Positions 1-11,640 of a stretch of DNA of 64,000 nucleotides are shown here, piece by piece (within the stretch, counting starts at the first letter, position 1; each line of letters begins with the position of its first letter). Origin of the DNA: Leucaena leucocephala (lineage: Eukaryota; Streptophyta; Magnoliopsida; Fabales; Fabaceae). Location: the NCBI GenBank assembly GCA_037074615.1, contig CM073547.1, positions 16,832,501 through 16,896,500 of the forward strand, in the 5' to 3' direction. Position numbers and translations under genes: made by a program. The notes under the pieces are model-generated. The model saw only the letters and a list, made by a program, of their open reading frames with translations. It did no database searches and had not been told where the DNA came from.

Positions 1-80
1 CACGGCCCCAAAATGAGCTGGGCTCAGGCTGACATTTTAGGACAAGCTAACTTAGCGGGCTACCCGTTTCCCACCTCTAG
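1..80. mobile_element. End fragment of a DNA transposon, hAT-like (cut by window edge)
   Basis: The sequence ends at CTCTAG (75-80), just before duplicated MITE sequence starts. Read on the minus strand it begins TAGAGGTGGGAAACGGG and is rich in GGGC-type words, as hAT termini of plants often are. The other end lies outside the window, so neither TSD nor size can be tested. In the second copy of this segment the MITE is uninterrupted at this point, so something did insert or recombine here. Confidence 0.35.
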
Positions 81-427
81 ACTGCCAACTACAATGATAG
101 TGGTGATGGAGGTGGCGAAGAAGGGGTTGGTGATGTAATGGTGGTAGTGGTAATGGTGGTGGTGGGCGGTAGGGATGGATGTAAGGAGAGATTGAAAGAA
201 AAACAAAAGAGGTTTAAGGGCAAAAAAAGAACTTTTTCAAACATGCAATGGAGTGATAATTGGTATTCTTATAGGGTAGGTACGAATGGGATTATCAAAT
301 TTTTGGTAATCATCATTATCATGGTAACCATATTACGCGACTAAAGAGCAACCAAACATCCATATTTGGTAATGCAATCATGATTACCATTATATTTCTA
401 CAGTGGGGTTGAACCAAATGGGATATA
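81..427. mobile_element. Truncated Tourist-like MITE, right part
   Basis: This matches 41,658-41,987, the right part of a MITE that is complete in the second copy. The conserved right end reads TTGAACCAAA followed by about 10 bp. The left end is missing and the hAT-like end at 1-80 stands in its place. The GGTGGTGG-rich stretch gives short open frames that are not genes. Confidence 0.6.
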
Positions 428-690
428 AGGTTCGAATTCCCCTCTTTAAAATATATCTATATTTAGTGTCTCACAATACTTTAAATAGGGTTAGACTAGA
501 TTGTACAATAAATTCTCTCGTTCAGCGAAACATGGATTATAGAGATTGAGCCTGGACAATGTACACGAGCTTGACAAGATTAATTGGATGTAGACCTCAG
601 AGACATATATAGTATTTTCCTAAATCCTAACTACTATTATGGTGTCTCGTGTAATGGTTGGGAAAAATATTAAAAACAAGTTATTATTAC
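428..690. repeat. Duplicated junction module, copy 1 of 4
   Basis: A stretch containing GAGATTGAGCCTGGA and AGTATTTTCCTAAATC recurs at about 12,340-12,570, 42,070-42,330 and 62,860-63,110. Copies 1 and 3 are followed by the Copia remnant and the TPS region; copies 2 and 4 are followed by another sequence. The module thus marks the joints of the duplicated array. No coding potential seen. Confidence 0.7.
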
Positions 691-1700
691 GAAATAAAGG
701 GAAAATTAGCTATTAGAGAGAATTAGAATAGAGAATGAAAGAGTAGAAACTTGGAGAGAAAAGAAGTTAGTAAATATCTCTTATTCACTTTGAGCATATT
801 ACAACATATGATACAAGCCCTCTATTTATAGGCAAGGCTTAACAATTTCAAATAAATAAAAACCCACAAATTACAATATAATAGGACATAACGTGGGGAT
901 AATGGGAGATATTTGGGGGATTTGAACATTCACACATAAAAATTATATTTATAAGACTCTCCCTGGTATGTTTTGTGACTGAACATGTACCTCATTAAGA
1001 AACTCCAATTAAGAAAAATTCTATAGAACAAAAAGAGTAGAAAATTTAATAATACACTTAATAGTATTGTCTAATTAAAAACCTTATTAGAAAAACTAAG
1101 TAAAAGAAATTATACCCAATAGAAAAAGAGTGCAACGTGTAATGACTCCACCTATTCACATCATCAGTTAGTATCTCTAAGCTTCATTCCAATGTCTTTT
1201 TATTAGTGAAAAATTGTATCTTGCTAACAACAAACAATATACTGGGTCTTATGTGGCTAGCAAGACACATAAGTGTTCCACTTGCATTACTATAGAGTAC
1301 TTTTGGACTAAATATTTCTTTATAACTTTCTTGAGGTCTTAAAAAGATTTTTATTAATTTCTAAAGATCTTACAACTATCGAAGCCCATGATGAATGTCG
1401 CTTGTACATATAAAAATGCTTTAAGACCTTTCTTGTACAAGTTTCTTGATATACAAAAAATATATCTCTCAAATATTCTATAGGCAAACAAAATTTTGTT
1501 CTTCCCAAATTCTTAATTTCAAATTAAGTAATTTACAACTTCGGCAAACTCTTCAGGAGTTTTAATAAAAGCTCTTTAGTAGTTTCAATAATATTTATAT
1601 CATCAATATATTTAGCAATGATAATATACCCATTTCTAGATCTTTTCATACATGGTCAATTTAGAATATTTTTATGTTCTTCCTTCAACCGATATTTATT
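691..1700 (-). mobile_element. Decayed Copia retrotransposon: RT fragment and LTR
   Basis: Read on the minus strand, 1,320-1,690 encodes a Ty1/Copia reverse transcriptase remnant. The catalytic box is YIDDI (1,596-1,610), followed after stops by LGRTKFCLP and a VVRSLEINKN stretch typical of plant Copia RT. The RNase H part is missing. Further along (about 690-1,000) lies LTR-like sequence with a TATA box, CCTATAAATAGAGG, at 819-832. Several in-frame stops make it inactive. The same remnant, decayed differently, occurs at 42,330-43,290, so it was present before the segment was duplicated. Confidence 0.75.
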
Positions 1701-2496
1701 AAGTCAGTTATACTATATATGCCATGATTTCTTCAATCTATATAGAGATACACATAACATAATTGAATAGTGTTCTTTAGAATTTGAATTGTATGCTCTA
1801 GGAAACATGAATCGTTTATAGATTTTCATATAATGTCAAATGGATAGGCATGAACGTTTAATCCACCATAAAATGCCCATTTATTTGATACTAATATCAT
1901 ACTTTGAATGCTTTGGGTTATAAATACAAAAATTCATGTCACAATATTGCATGTTGCGTCTTTTCTTTGTTCTTTTTTGTTGCCTTGAATAACAGATCAC
2001 CAAGTTCGTCATACTCCTACCAATTACGGCGAGCTACCAAACTCCACGTACTCCTACCTAGGTATCGCTTATTATAGTGAGATACCTAGAACTCAACCCA
2101 ACGCATGTTCATACATGCTTATACCATCCCATGGCATAAACAGATGTGCAGAATAAATGTATAAAGATATCAGAGAAAATATTATTGCCTTAATTAATTA
2201 TCTTCTTTACCTTATAAAATAAATTCCCTAAATCTTCAGACCGACCAAAAACCTCCAATTATTTTTTCTGAAATTTTTGGGAAAATAGGCTCTTATTTTC
2301 CAAAAATTTGCGTTAAAATTATTCATAACTCTTTATAGGAAATAAACTCCTTCATAAAATTTCTAATCCCAAAATAATATATTATTCATAATTTTTGAAT
2401 GCATCTATCTCTCTCAAATTCTGCAAATTATAAAAGATACACACACACACACACTAAATACAACAAGTGTGATAATAAAAATGTAATGTCCCATTT
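1701..2496. repeat. Duplicated non-coding DNA downstream of TPS, with LTR-derived pieces
   Basis: This parallels 43,290-44,594. About 2,190-2,450 resembles 21,360-21,560 and, inverted, 25,400-25,690, so it includes a fragment of the Gypsy-type LTR family found elsewhere in the window. An (AC)n tract lies at about 2,440-2,453. No gene is seen; the TPS 3' UTR must start here. Confidence 0.55.
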
Positions 2497-4243
2497 TCAG
2501 AATACGAGGGTCTGATCTTTTTGTATCATCGTCTCTCTGATACCATCACCATAAAGCAAAGATTTTACATGCTCTTCAAGCCTTGAAGGGCTACAGTTAT
2601 CATAACTGTACATAATAGGCACCATCCTAGCAGCATTCAGACAAATTTTCGAAAAAGACGAGGGAAATGGATTTGTTGGAGTGAAGCATTCTTTGTTGAG
2701 ACATTTCCATGCGTCTGAAATCTTATGTTTGATATGCTCTTTTGCTGTTTCAACAGTAACTTCTCGGTGGTCCATCATGTAACAGTTAAGGTAAGACCCA
2801 TCTTTGCCAACTTGATTATCGTCCTGTACCAAGAAAGACATATTGAAGCTTGTCGATCGGTTGGCGTAATCCAAATTTATGGTAAAAATATGAAGTAGAT
2901 AACTAAATGGATTGTTGAATTATTAATGGATTTACTATAAGTCATGATCTATCAATTTGACGATTGTTAAATTGTTGTTAGTTTTATCTAATGTTTTAAA
3001 AGCCAGATCGGATAGATATCAAATAAAAAGGTCAATGGGTCTTAGTTTTCATGGTTCAACTGGTTGGACTGGCATAATAAGTCTACAAGATATGAAACTT
3101 TCAATAAAATAACATCATATAGCTGCAAAAAGTCTAAAAGTAGACAATTTTATTGGGTTATTTTTATTTTGGTAAATTTTTACTTTTTTTTGTGAAGCCC
3201 CAAAACAAATCCAGTTTCCAAGAAAATGTTTTAGTTCCCCGTCTAATTTTGGGATCTGACTCTACTCCGGTCCAACCCAGCCCAACCATGAAAATGAATT
3301 TGTCATCCAAATTGAGTCTTTAGTGAGTCTAGTTAATGGTTCAACCAGTCACTCTGTCCAGTTCTTTAATCATTGCTCACATGCAATTCCAATATATATG
3401 TGCACTCACACAATGTTTAAACATTAATCATAATCTCAAGTTTTTTACCGTACCTTTGAACCTTGTAAGTCATCACAAAGCCTGAGAATTGTGGATGTGG
3501 AGGATATCATTGTTGGAAAGCCATCCATAAGAGCCAAAGTCTCATTGGTAATGCCCTGACCTAACATGAAGAACGAGTGAACAAGGCACACATCCACTCC
3601 TGTGCTCACAACCCCATTCTTTAAATACTCCTCACCATTTGGTAACTTCCCTGAACTTAACCATTTTGCTTCTTCCAAAAATGCATTACACAATCTCATC
3701 CACTGCAACATTATATTTATATATATTAATCATGTTATAAACCGAAACATGCACTTAGTTAATTAATAACAGATTTAGTTTGTAATTACCGATTTGATTA
3801 ACGTTTTTATGGGGTTCCATCCGTGTTTGTTTTGGACCCTAATGGCAAATTCATTGGTAATATCATAGAGAGCCTTGAAGCATGCTTTCATGTAGTCTGG
3901 TAATTGTTCAGTTGCTCCCAAATCCCATCTGCATTGATATTCATAAATTTTGTACTGTGTTAAGGCCAATTAAAATTTTTTTATGATCATCAATGAAATG
4001 TATAAATATATGAAACAAAATTTACCTGTTGACAGCATCTACAAAGAGAGTGAGTTCATGCAAACTTCCATAAACATCAAATATATCATCAATTATGTAT
4101 ACCAGAGATATTGGCTTGGTGAGTTCAATCCTTTCTTCTGAAAAGCAAGGATCAGTGAGGCATGCCATGGACCACATGTACCACTTTATTGGCTCATCTC
4201 TTGCAAACTTCAAGTCCTTGGCTAAACCTAGGTCTTTCCACCA

Positions 4244-4286
<43 letters not shown>

Positions 4287-5789
4287 CATCAAACTGTGTC
4301 AGTACGACAAAGTGAAAATGGCTTCTTTCCGGTAGTGGTAATTAATCAATGGTATATGGAAGTTTCATATCATTTAATATCAGATAAATAACTTACTTAG
4401 ACACTGCATATATCTCCTTCAGGTTGATGGAGTTAGCTATTTGTGTATTGATTTGGGATAGGTTTTTTAGATGCAATAACCATCCGTTGTTGTTGAGCTG
4501 GGAATTTGGAGTGAGGAAATTTCTGGGTGTAAACCTAGGCAAATTTCTGTGAATTGGGTACTTAAGTGTATTTTCAATAACATTAGCTTCATGATGATGA
4601 TGACCATGTAATCTTGATGAGCACCATGAACTTAGAAGATTGTAGGTGAAGTTCCCAGCTTCATCAAGATCATATTCTCCTTCTATGCTTAATTGTGAAG
4701 CTTCAAACAGTTCAATCAACCCTTCAATGTTTCCCCAAAAGTTCTGCTTCAGCCGTCCCTTCTTGTCCATGAAGTTTTGAAACACGTCTGCATCATAAGA
4801 TTCAATAATAACCACTCAATTTTTAGATTCAATAACAGTATTATTGCAATAATTGACATATATGTTAGTTACATATATTTAGCACGTGATACTATGTACC
4901 ACGTGTTTACATCTCCAGTTTTGTTGTTGTCTTGATTTGCAACATTTGACATATTCGACTTTTAGAAAGAATTTTTCTTGGTTGTCCCTATCATATGTTA
5001 ATGTATACCGCCCAACTATAATTATCAAGTATGCGTAGATAGACCCAACTATTAACTATATACCCCCGAACTTTAAGTCGTACGTAAATAAGTAATGTGC
5101 ATAATTAATCGTATGGGAGTTATCTGCATAAATATAAAACTTTACGGTACTCATTGTAAAGTTTTAAAGATGGGTTATGTATAATTTAGCATATGCTAAG
5201 GCATGCTTACCTGTATCTATACGACAACGTTGTTGTCTTAAGAAGCGAAATTGAAGGGCAACTTCAGAGAGCTGGAGATCATGATCTGTACTGGCATAGC
5301 AGTGAGTTCCAAGGTTGAGATACTTTTTTTGAACAGCTTCTTGAATCTCCTCTTCGAAGTGATGTTCAATTCCTAGCCTTTGAATCATATCCATCATATG
5401 TAAACAATCCACTGAGGAAGAATGCTCTCTTGCTTTTTCAAACAGGATTTTCTTAACGTTCTTCAATTCTTTGGCATATCTGATATATATGTCATCCTGA
5501 AAATAGAGAAGATATTGAATTAAAACTGGACTAGTTAATTACAATGGTGGATAAATCCAAACAGAAAAAAGTGATAAAAATGATATATAAAAGATAATTT
5601 GCTTACATTGAATGTTGATCTGGGTTTTGAAGGAGCCATGTTTTGCTGCATGCAAATAACAGAAATGGATCTACTACTCATGGAAGCAGAGTTTGAGACT
5701 TGAGTTCCGCTGGGGTTGGTTGTATGAATATCTGATACTTGCTTAAGAAAAAATGGTGACTTTAGGGTGTAAAGCTGAGAGAGTAACAT
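2497..5789 (-). CDS. TPS-g type terpene synthase (linalool/nerolidol synthase-like), 7 exons
   Basis: Class I terpene synthase; the family ionises prenyl diphosphates to terpenes. Exons by GT-AG reading: 5789-5607, 5496-5211, 4787-4397, 4244-4026, 3928-3790, 3702-3454, 2823-2497. They sum to 1,794 nt, giving 597 residues in one open frame, the usual TPS length. Residues 1-61 (exon 1) are Ser/Thr-rich with few acidic residues, possibly a plastid transit peptide. No RRx8W motif is present, as is usual in TPS-g. The DDxxD Mg-binding motif is DDIFD at about 339-343; WWKDLGLAK and FARDEPIKWY precede it. The second metal motif reads DDLQGSKDD (about 483-491), with Gly and Asp where Ser/Thr and Glu are usual, followed by NQVGKDGSY as in TPS-g. 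This subfamily usually makes acyclic terpene alcohols; the exact product cannot be read from sequence. The ATG follows a TATA box by about 120 nt. A partial duplicate lies at 44,595-44,921. Confidence 0.93.
4246..4280. repeat. (TA)n microsatellite in TPS intron 3
   Basis: About 17 AT dinucleotides fill the 3' end of intron 3 and run directly into the AG acceptor of exon 4 (4244) on the minus strand. The tract replaces the usual U-rich stretch before the acceptor. Confidence 0.9.
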
Positions 5790-5908
5790 GGCGAATGAGC
5801 AATATATGTATATAATGCCTAAGAAGGCTTGCTTTGATGCTTTAGTATCAGATGTCTAAGTTGGAGCAATAGATCGGAGATTTTTGCTTCATCAGAAAGA
5901 AGAAGAAG

Positions 5909-5921
5909 CCATTTATATAGG
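5909..5921 (-). promoter_or_regulatory. TATA box of the TPS gene
   Basis: Minus-strand CCCTATATAAATGGC lies about 120-130 bp upstream of the TPS start codon. It fits the plant TATA consensus and predicts a transcription start near 5,880 and a 5' UTR of about 90 nt. This is inference from position and match only. Confidence 0.6.
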
Positions 5922-6012
5922 GAAGCAGGTAGGCGAGAGTATAATTCAAAAAGAAGGGGGAAAATAGAAACAAAATTGAATTGTTCCAATGTGGCTTCTC
6001 CATCATTTCTAG

Positions 6013-6800
6013 TAGGGGTGTGCATGGGCAGGGCAGCCCCCTGCCCGGTGCCCTGCCCAAAAAATACATGGGCTGCATTTTGTAGCCTGATGCCCGGCCC
6101 TGCCCGGTAAAAGCCCTAATAATTTTGGGCAGGGCATGAGCGGGCTGGGCATGGGCGGGTTGGGCATGCCCAAGCTGTGATGTCATGCTCATGTTGTGAA
6201 AAAAATCTGTAATTATGAACTTATAAAATAATACCATATTCATATGTCTTCAAGAGTTAAATAATATCTATAATCTACTAAAAATAAGCCAATAAAGATA
6301 ATAATTAAAATCTTGAGATCCATTGCATATAAAAAATAAGCGTTGAAGTCTAAGTATTTTGCAATTATAACTTTGTATCAATCTCCCCAATATTGATAAA
6401 GATAAAACATATAAAAAAATAAAATAAATAATTATAATTTGTAATATAATCATATGATAATTAACAAAGTTAAAAAAAAAAGAGAAAAAATTAGTATAGT
6501 TATAAATATTAAAAGATACAACTTACCTACTTAATTACTTATATTTTTAAAATTACATTCTAGTCACCAGTAGCTATCATATTCTCCCTTCTAAGATGGA
6601 TAAAAAATAAAAAAAAAATAAAAGAATGGGTGCTCATGGGCAGGGCAGCCCCTATGCCCGGTGCCCAGCCCGAAAAATACATGGACTATATTTTGCAGCC
6701 CGATGCCCGGCTCTGCCCTATATTTATCGGGCTGGGTAGGACATTTTTATTGCGGGCTGGGCAGGGCATACGGGGCCACGGGCCTGTGTGCACAGCCCTA
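6013..6800. mobile_element. Non-autonomous hAT element in the TPS promoter region
   Basis: The element is 788 bp with a perfect 8-bp target duplication ATTTCTAG at 6,005-6,012 and 6,801-6,808. It starts TAGGGGTGTGCATGGGC and ends GTGTGCACAGCCCTA. The termini are dense in GGGC/GCCC words and match the ends of the hAT element at 35,088-39,230; 6,181-6,330 also matches that element internally (35,239-35,340). The transposase region is absent, so it is an internally deleted relative. A second left-end-like stretch recurs in direct orientation at about 6,629-6,720, so it may have a compound history. It lies about 95 bp upstream of the TPS TATA box. Confidence 0.9.
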
Positions 6801-6808
6801 ATTTCTAG

Positions 6809-9800
6809 TGTTCCTTTCAAGCACAATTAATGATATGGTCCCCAATATTAAAGATGTTTTGTGTTGACTATACTAGTATTTTTAAGAAAATAAAATAAAA
6901 TCAATATTGTAAACAACCATATATGGCATTTTCATGCTTAGCTTTTTTTTTTTTCATTTTCTGACAAAATTAGGCTTGTTATTTTTTTCTTTCCCTATAT
7001 AGTAATAATATGTCCTCTTAGTTGAGAGTTTTGTTCAGGGATATTTTATATTTCTATGGTTCTCCTCATATCTTTAATATATAATATAATTAAAAAGTTA
7101 ATCTTAATCTTAAATGTAATATCTATGTTTCATATTTAACAATTTTTTTCTAAATTACCTCTATTAATAATCTGTCAACGACAATCAAGAGAATGGGAGG
7201 GGTTAAGGAAGATAAATAGGTGTTTAAAAAAATGATATATTAATTAATTTAACTAATTTTCTTAATGTAGACAAAGGAGTTAAATATATCTTATATTAAG
7301 AACATATGAGTATTATATATGTTTGCTAATTTTATTTATAACATCTTATTATGAGTCCTGGGAGTTTCACAAGTGAAGTATAAATTCAATGAACTCTTTC
7401 ATATAATAGGCTAGTATTACGAGAGGAGTTTTCCCGTTTTGATTTGTGTTTATAATACATCTTTGTATTAATTTTCTTTCTTTAATATAAATAATACCAT
7501 TTTTACCAAAAAAAAGTCACTCAACAAAAAATTACTTTTATTTGTTGGCATAAATGAACATAGATTGAAAATCGTTACGCGAGACTTTTCAAAGAAATTA
7601 ATATTTGTGGAATATTGTTTTAACCTGAAATGGATCGTTGACTAGTAACTTTGAAAATCGTTAAGCAATGCATATTCATGCACCTAGACTAGTAACAGTG
7701 AAATTGTATTATGAATATAGATTTTAATTATTTATTTGAAATAAATGAGATTTCAAAGTTTAAAGATAAGAATGAAGTTTTTTTTGGAAACCTTTTTAAA
7801 TCTTCTTAATTTGTGCGTGTGCTGAAATTATTTAAAACTTCCTCAAAGAATGAGAGTTCATACTTTTTTGTGACTTCTTTTTTAAAATTTGAATTTCATT
7901 GTTGATCTAAAAACAATAATATGTTATTAGATGGTATATAAATATCTCTTTAAATACTCTTTGAAACTTAATATAATTACATGGAAAAAATACCATTACC
8001 TGGGTAAAAATATAGATTGTAAATAGTTGTAAAAGAGTTGCACACATCTTACTTTGAATGTAAAATAGAAGATATTCACACATAGATAAAGAAAAGTTGC
8101 ATATATTGAAGATGGATTGCACTTTCTTAAAAATTTAGGTATCTTTGGCAATAAATTCTCTATATAAAAATTTTTCAGCAATTTTCCAAAAAAAACCATT
8201 ACTATCTTCAGCGTCAGCAATATAAATAATTCATCATAAATATTTTAAAATAATATTTTTCTGAGATTGACATGAAGAAGAACAAACCAACTAACATGTA
8301 TTTGGATTGTTATGGAAGATGTGCTTCTCATGACTGTACTGCGTACGTTTTAAAGGGACCACATGGACCCGTAGTCCTTTTCATGGTTGAATTGAGAAAA
8401 CAGGGTCCTATATATGGAAGTAATATTTGCGAAATGTCAATTTAATCCTAGATAATGAAGATGTTGAGTTCCTCCTAATAAAACTTGCATGTCATTTACA
8501 GAATTAGTGCAAAGACAAAATATCTGTTTTTTAAAAAGTTGTAGTTAACTTATAGATTAAAAAATGTTTATAAAGATACTTATGTATTTAAATATTATTT
8601 AATGAAATTCTCATTAGCATTTGAGTGATCTCTTCATATTCTGTTTTAGGGAATAGGACACCCATGGACCCTAAATAATATTTGTAAAGTTCACAATAAA
8701 AGATGTCACTGGCTTAAATTGCTTAATTAAAATTAACTTCATTATCCTCATTAATGATTAAAAAAATATTCTTATGATAAATAATATATATAATTTATAC
8801 CACATTGTATTATGTTGTTTTTATAACTCCTTGGGCCACACGGTATCCGAACAATCAATAAATCTAAATTGAAACTATACAACTAAGATGCCTCTCCTAG
8901 GAGGTTTTCAATAGGGTGGAGATCAAACCTCAATCCTCTCATTTTGTGATCTAAATGGCCCACCATAATCCCACCATAATGGATCAAATAGCTTTTTGAA
9001 AATAATCTTAAAAAATAGATAATTTTCATGGTCATATTTTAAAAAATAATTACTATTTAAAAAATTGATAAAAAAATTAGAAATCTTATTCTAATACAGA
9101 CAGGACAGGAGAAGTAATTAATTATAAATCAATCAAATTAGGTCTCTAAGTTGTCTTTTGTAACAAAAAAATTACAATTGATCACTTAACACATTAATTT
9201 CACAAAATAGATTGGTTGCGTTGTTGAAATTGAAGTAAACGAATTTGGTTGTTCCATTGACCCAGCATTATTTGCTGTCATATTCGCATTCATTATAAAT
9301 GAAGCAAAATATATACTTCCTCTACCCTCCAATCCTTTCTATAAGTTCTTATTCACTTTAGTAAAATATAAAAATTAGTTAAAATGACTTAAATGTCAAG
9401 AATAATTTTTACAACTTTCTAAAAATTCTTTAATTTTACTCAAACTAAAGCCATCATTCAATAAGGCAAAAGTGCAAGAGATAAGGACATTTTTAAAAAT
9501 GTGTCATTACCAATAAGTAGCATCTTATAAATAAAATCATTGGATAATCCCAATTAATTAAATCCTGTTAAAAAATATAAATCCAAATTTAAGCCTATAT
9601 TTTTAAAAAATGTTAATAAGACCAAAAGGCCTAATTGAGAATTTCTTAAAGTTGTTAAAAAACTAAAATACCCTTGTGAAAATTAAAATAAATATATTTC
9701 TGATTTATTAAAATCATATATACATATATCTAATTTGAAAATCTTTACAGTGAAAAATCTTTTCTAGATGATTACAGAACATCTTCGAGCCCAGAAGCTT

Positions 9801-10075
9801 CTCCATTACCACTTTCAACAAAACATATTAGCAGCAGAACTTGTCTATTTTTCAAGCGTGATTTGACCATTGAAAATGGAGGACGGCAGAGCTCGTTTGA
9901 AATGGACAGTTGAGCTCTACTAACCAGTCTTTTGTATTGCTCGCAGTTTCACACTATTGGACAGACATATTCAAAGCGGAGGATATCAACCTCAAAGCTT
10001 ATTGCTCATGTCACATTGCGTAACTAAAGAAGTTTTGTGTGGTTGCGCGTGTGTGTGTGTGTGTGTGTAATATTT
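6809..10075. repeat. Long duplicated AT-rich segment upstream of TPS (copy A)
   Basis: 6,846-9,390 matches 45,213-47,807, and 9,391-10,000 matches 61,707-62,200; in the second copy those two parts are separated by the 13.9-kb nested insertion. 7,665-9,240 recurs a third time at 10,076-11,640. The sequence is AT-rich with frequent stops in all frames and no recognisable protein. A (GT)n microsatellite closes it at about 10,046-10,068. Confidence 0.8.
10046..10068. repeat. (GT)n microsatellite
   Basis: About eleven GT dinucleotides interrupted once by GCGC. It sits exactly at the joint between copy A sequence and the internal duplicate that begins at about 10,076. Confidence 0.85.
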
Positions 10076-11640
10076 GTTCAATGCATATTCATGCACTTGA
10101 CTAGTAAAAGTGAAATTTTACTTGAATATAGATTTTAATCATTTATTTGAAATAAATGAGATTTCAAAGTTTAAAGATAAGAATGAAGTTTTTTTTTTGA
10201 AACCTTTTTAAATCTTCTTAATTTGTGCGTGTGCTGAAATTATTTAAAACTTCCTCAAAGAATGAGAGTTCATACTTTTTTGTGACTTCTTTTTTAAAAT
10301 TTGAATTTCATTGTTGATCTAAAAACAATAATATGTTATTAGATGGTATATAAATATCTCTTTAAATACTCTTTGAAACTTAATATAATTACATGGAAAA
10401 AATACCATTACCTGGGTAAAAATATAGATTGTAAATAGTTGAAAAAGAGTTGCACAATAGAAGACATTCACACATAGATAAAGAAAAGTTGCATATATTG
10501 AAGATGGATTGCACTTTCTTAAAAATTTAGGTATCTTTGGCACTAAATTCTCTATATAAAGATTTTTGAGCAATTTTCCAAAAAAAACCATTACTATCTT
10601 CAGCGTCAGCAATATAAATAATTCATCATAAATATTTTCAAATAATATTTTTCTGAGATTGACATGAAGAAGAACAAACCAACTAACATGTATTTGGATT
10701 GTTATGGAAGATGTGCTTCTCATGACTGTACTGCGTACGTTTAAAGGGACCACATGGAACCGTAGTCCTTTTCATGGTTGAATTGAGAAAACAGGGTCCT
10801 ATATATGGAAGTAATATTTGCGAAATGTCAATTTAATCCTAGATAATGAAGATGTTGAGTTCCTCCTAATAAAACTTGCATGTCATTTACAGAATTAGTG
10901 CAAAGACAAAATATCTGTTTTTTAAAAAGTTATAGTTAACTTATAGATTAAAAAATGCTTATAAAGATACTTATGTATTTAAATATTATTTAATGAAATT
11001 CTCATTAGCATTTGAGTGATCTCTTCATATTCTGTTTTAGGGAATAGGGCACCCCTGGACCCTAAATAATATTTGTAAAGTTTATACTCATTAATGAATT
11101 AAAAAATAATATTCTTATGATAAATAATATATATATATATATATATATAATTTATAGTACATCGTATTATGTTTTTATTACTCTTTGGGCCACAAGGTAT
11201 TTAAGACTTTTTCTAGATCCTATTACCAAATATCCGAATAATCAACTAATTTAAAATGAAACTTTGCAACTAAAATGCCTCTCTTAGGAGGTTTTTTAAT
11301 AGGGTGGGGATCAAACCACAGTCTTCTCATTTTGTGATCTAATTGGCCCACAATAATAGATCAAATAGCCGTAGATATAGTATATCACATTACACAAAAT
11401 TTGAATTATGTATCTCGTTTACCTAACTCAGTGTATTGCACAAGGAAACATGCGGAATTTTTTTGTAATAATCTTAAAAAATAAAGATAATTTTCAGTTG
11501 TCATATGTAAAAAAATATTATTATTCTAAAAAATTGATAAAAAATTTAGAAAGTCTTTTCTAATGCAGAAAGAGCAGGAGAAGTAACTAATTTCACAAAA
11601 TAGATTGGTTGGGTTGTTGAAATAGAAGTAAACGTGTTTA
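10076..11640. repeat. Internal duplicate (copy C) of 7,665-9,240
   Basis: Nearly collinear with 7,665-9,240 and 46,100-47,640, for example around GTACGTTTAAAGGGACCACA (10,734) and the GGAATAGGGCACCC stretch. An (AT)n tract is expanded at about 11,129-11,150. The open frame at 10,319-10,753 lies in this repeat, is not preserved in the other copies, and is not considered a gene. Confidence 0.8.

Noticed and set aside
138..344. 68-codon plus-strand frame at the window start
   Set aside because: It lies in the GGTGGTGG-rich interior of a truncated MITE; the complete copy at 41,433-41,987 does not keep it.
5819..6243. Overlapping minus-strand frames upstream of TPS
   Set aside because: They span the TPS 5' UTR, TATA box and hAT terminus; Ala/Pro-rich repeats come from GGGC-rich TIR sequence.
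10319..10753. 144-codon minus-strand frame
   Set aside because: Not conserved in the two homologous copies at 7,907-8,340 and 46,340-46,772, and no known motif.
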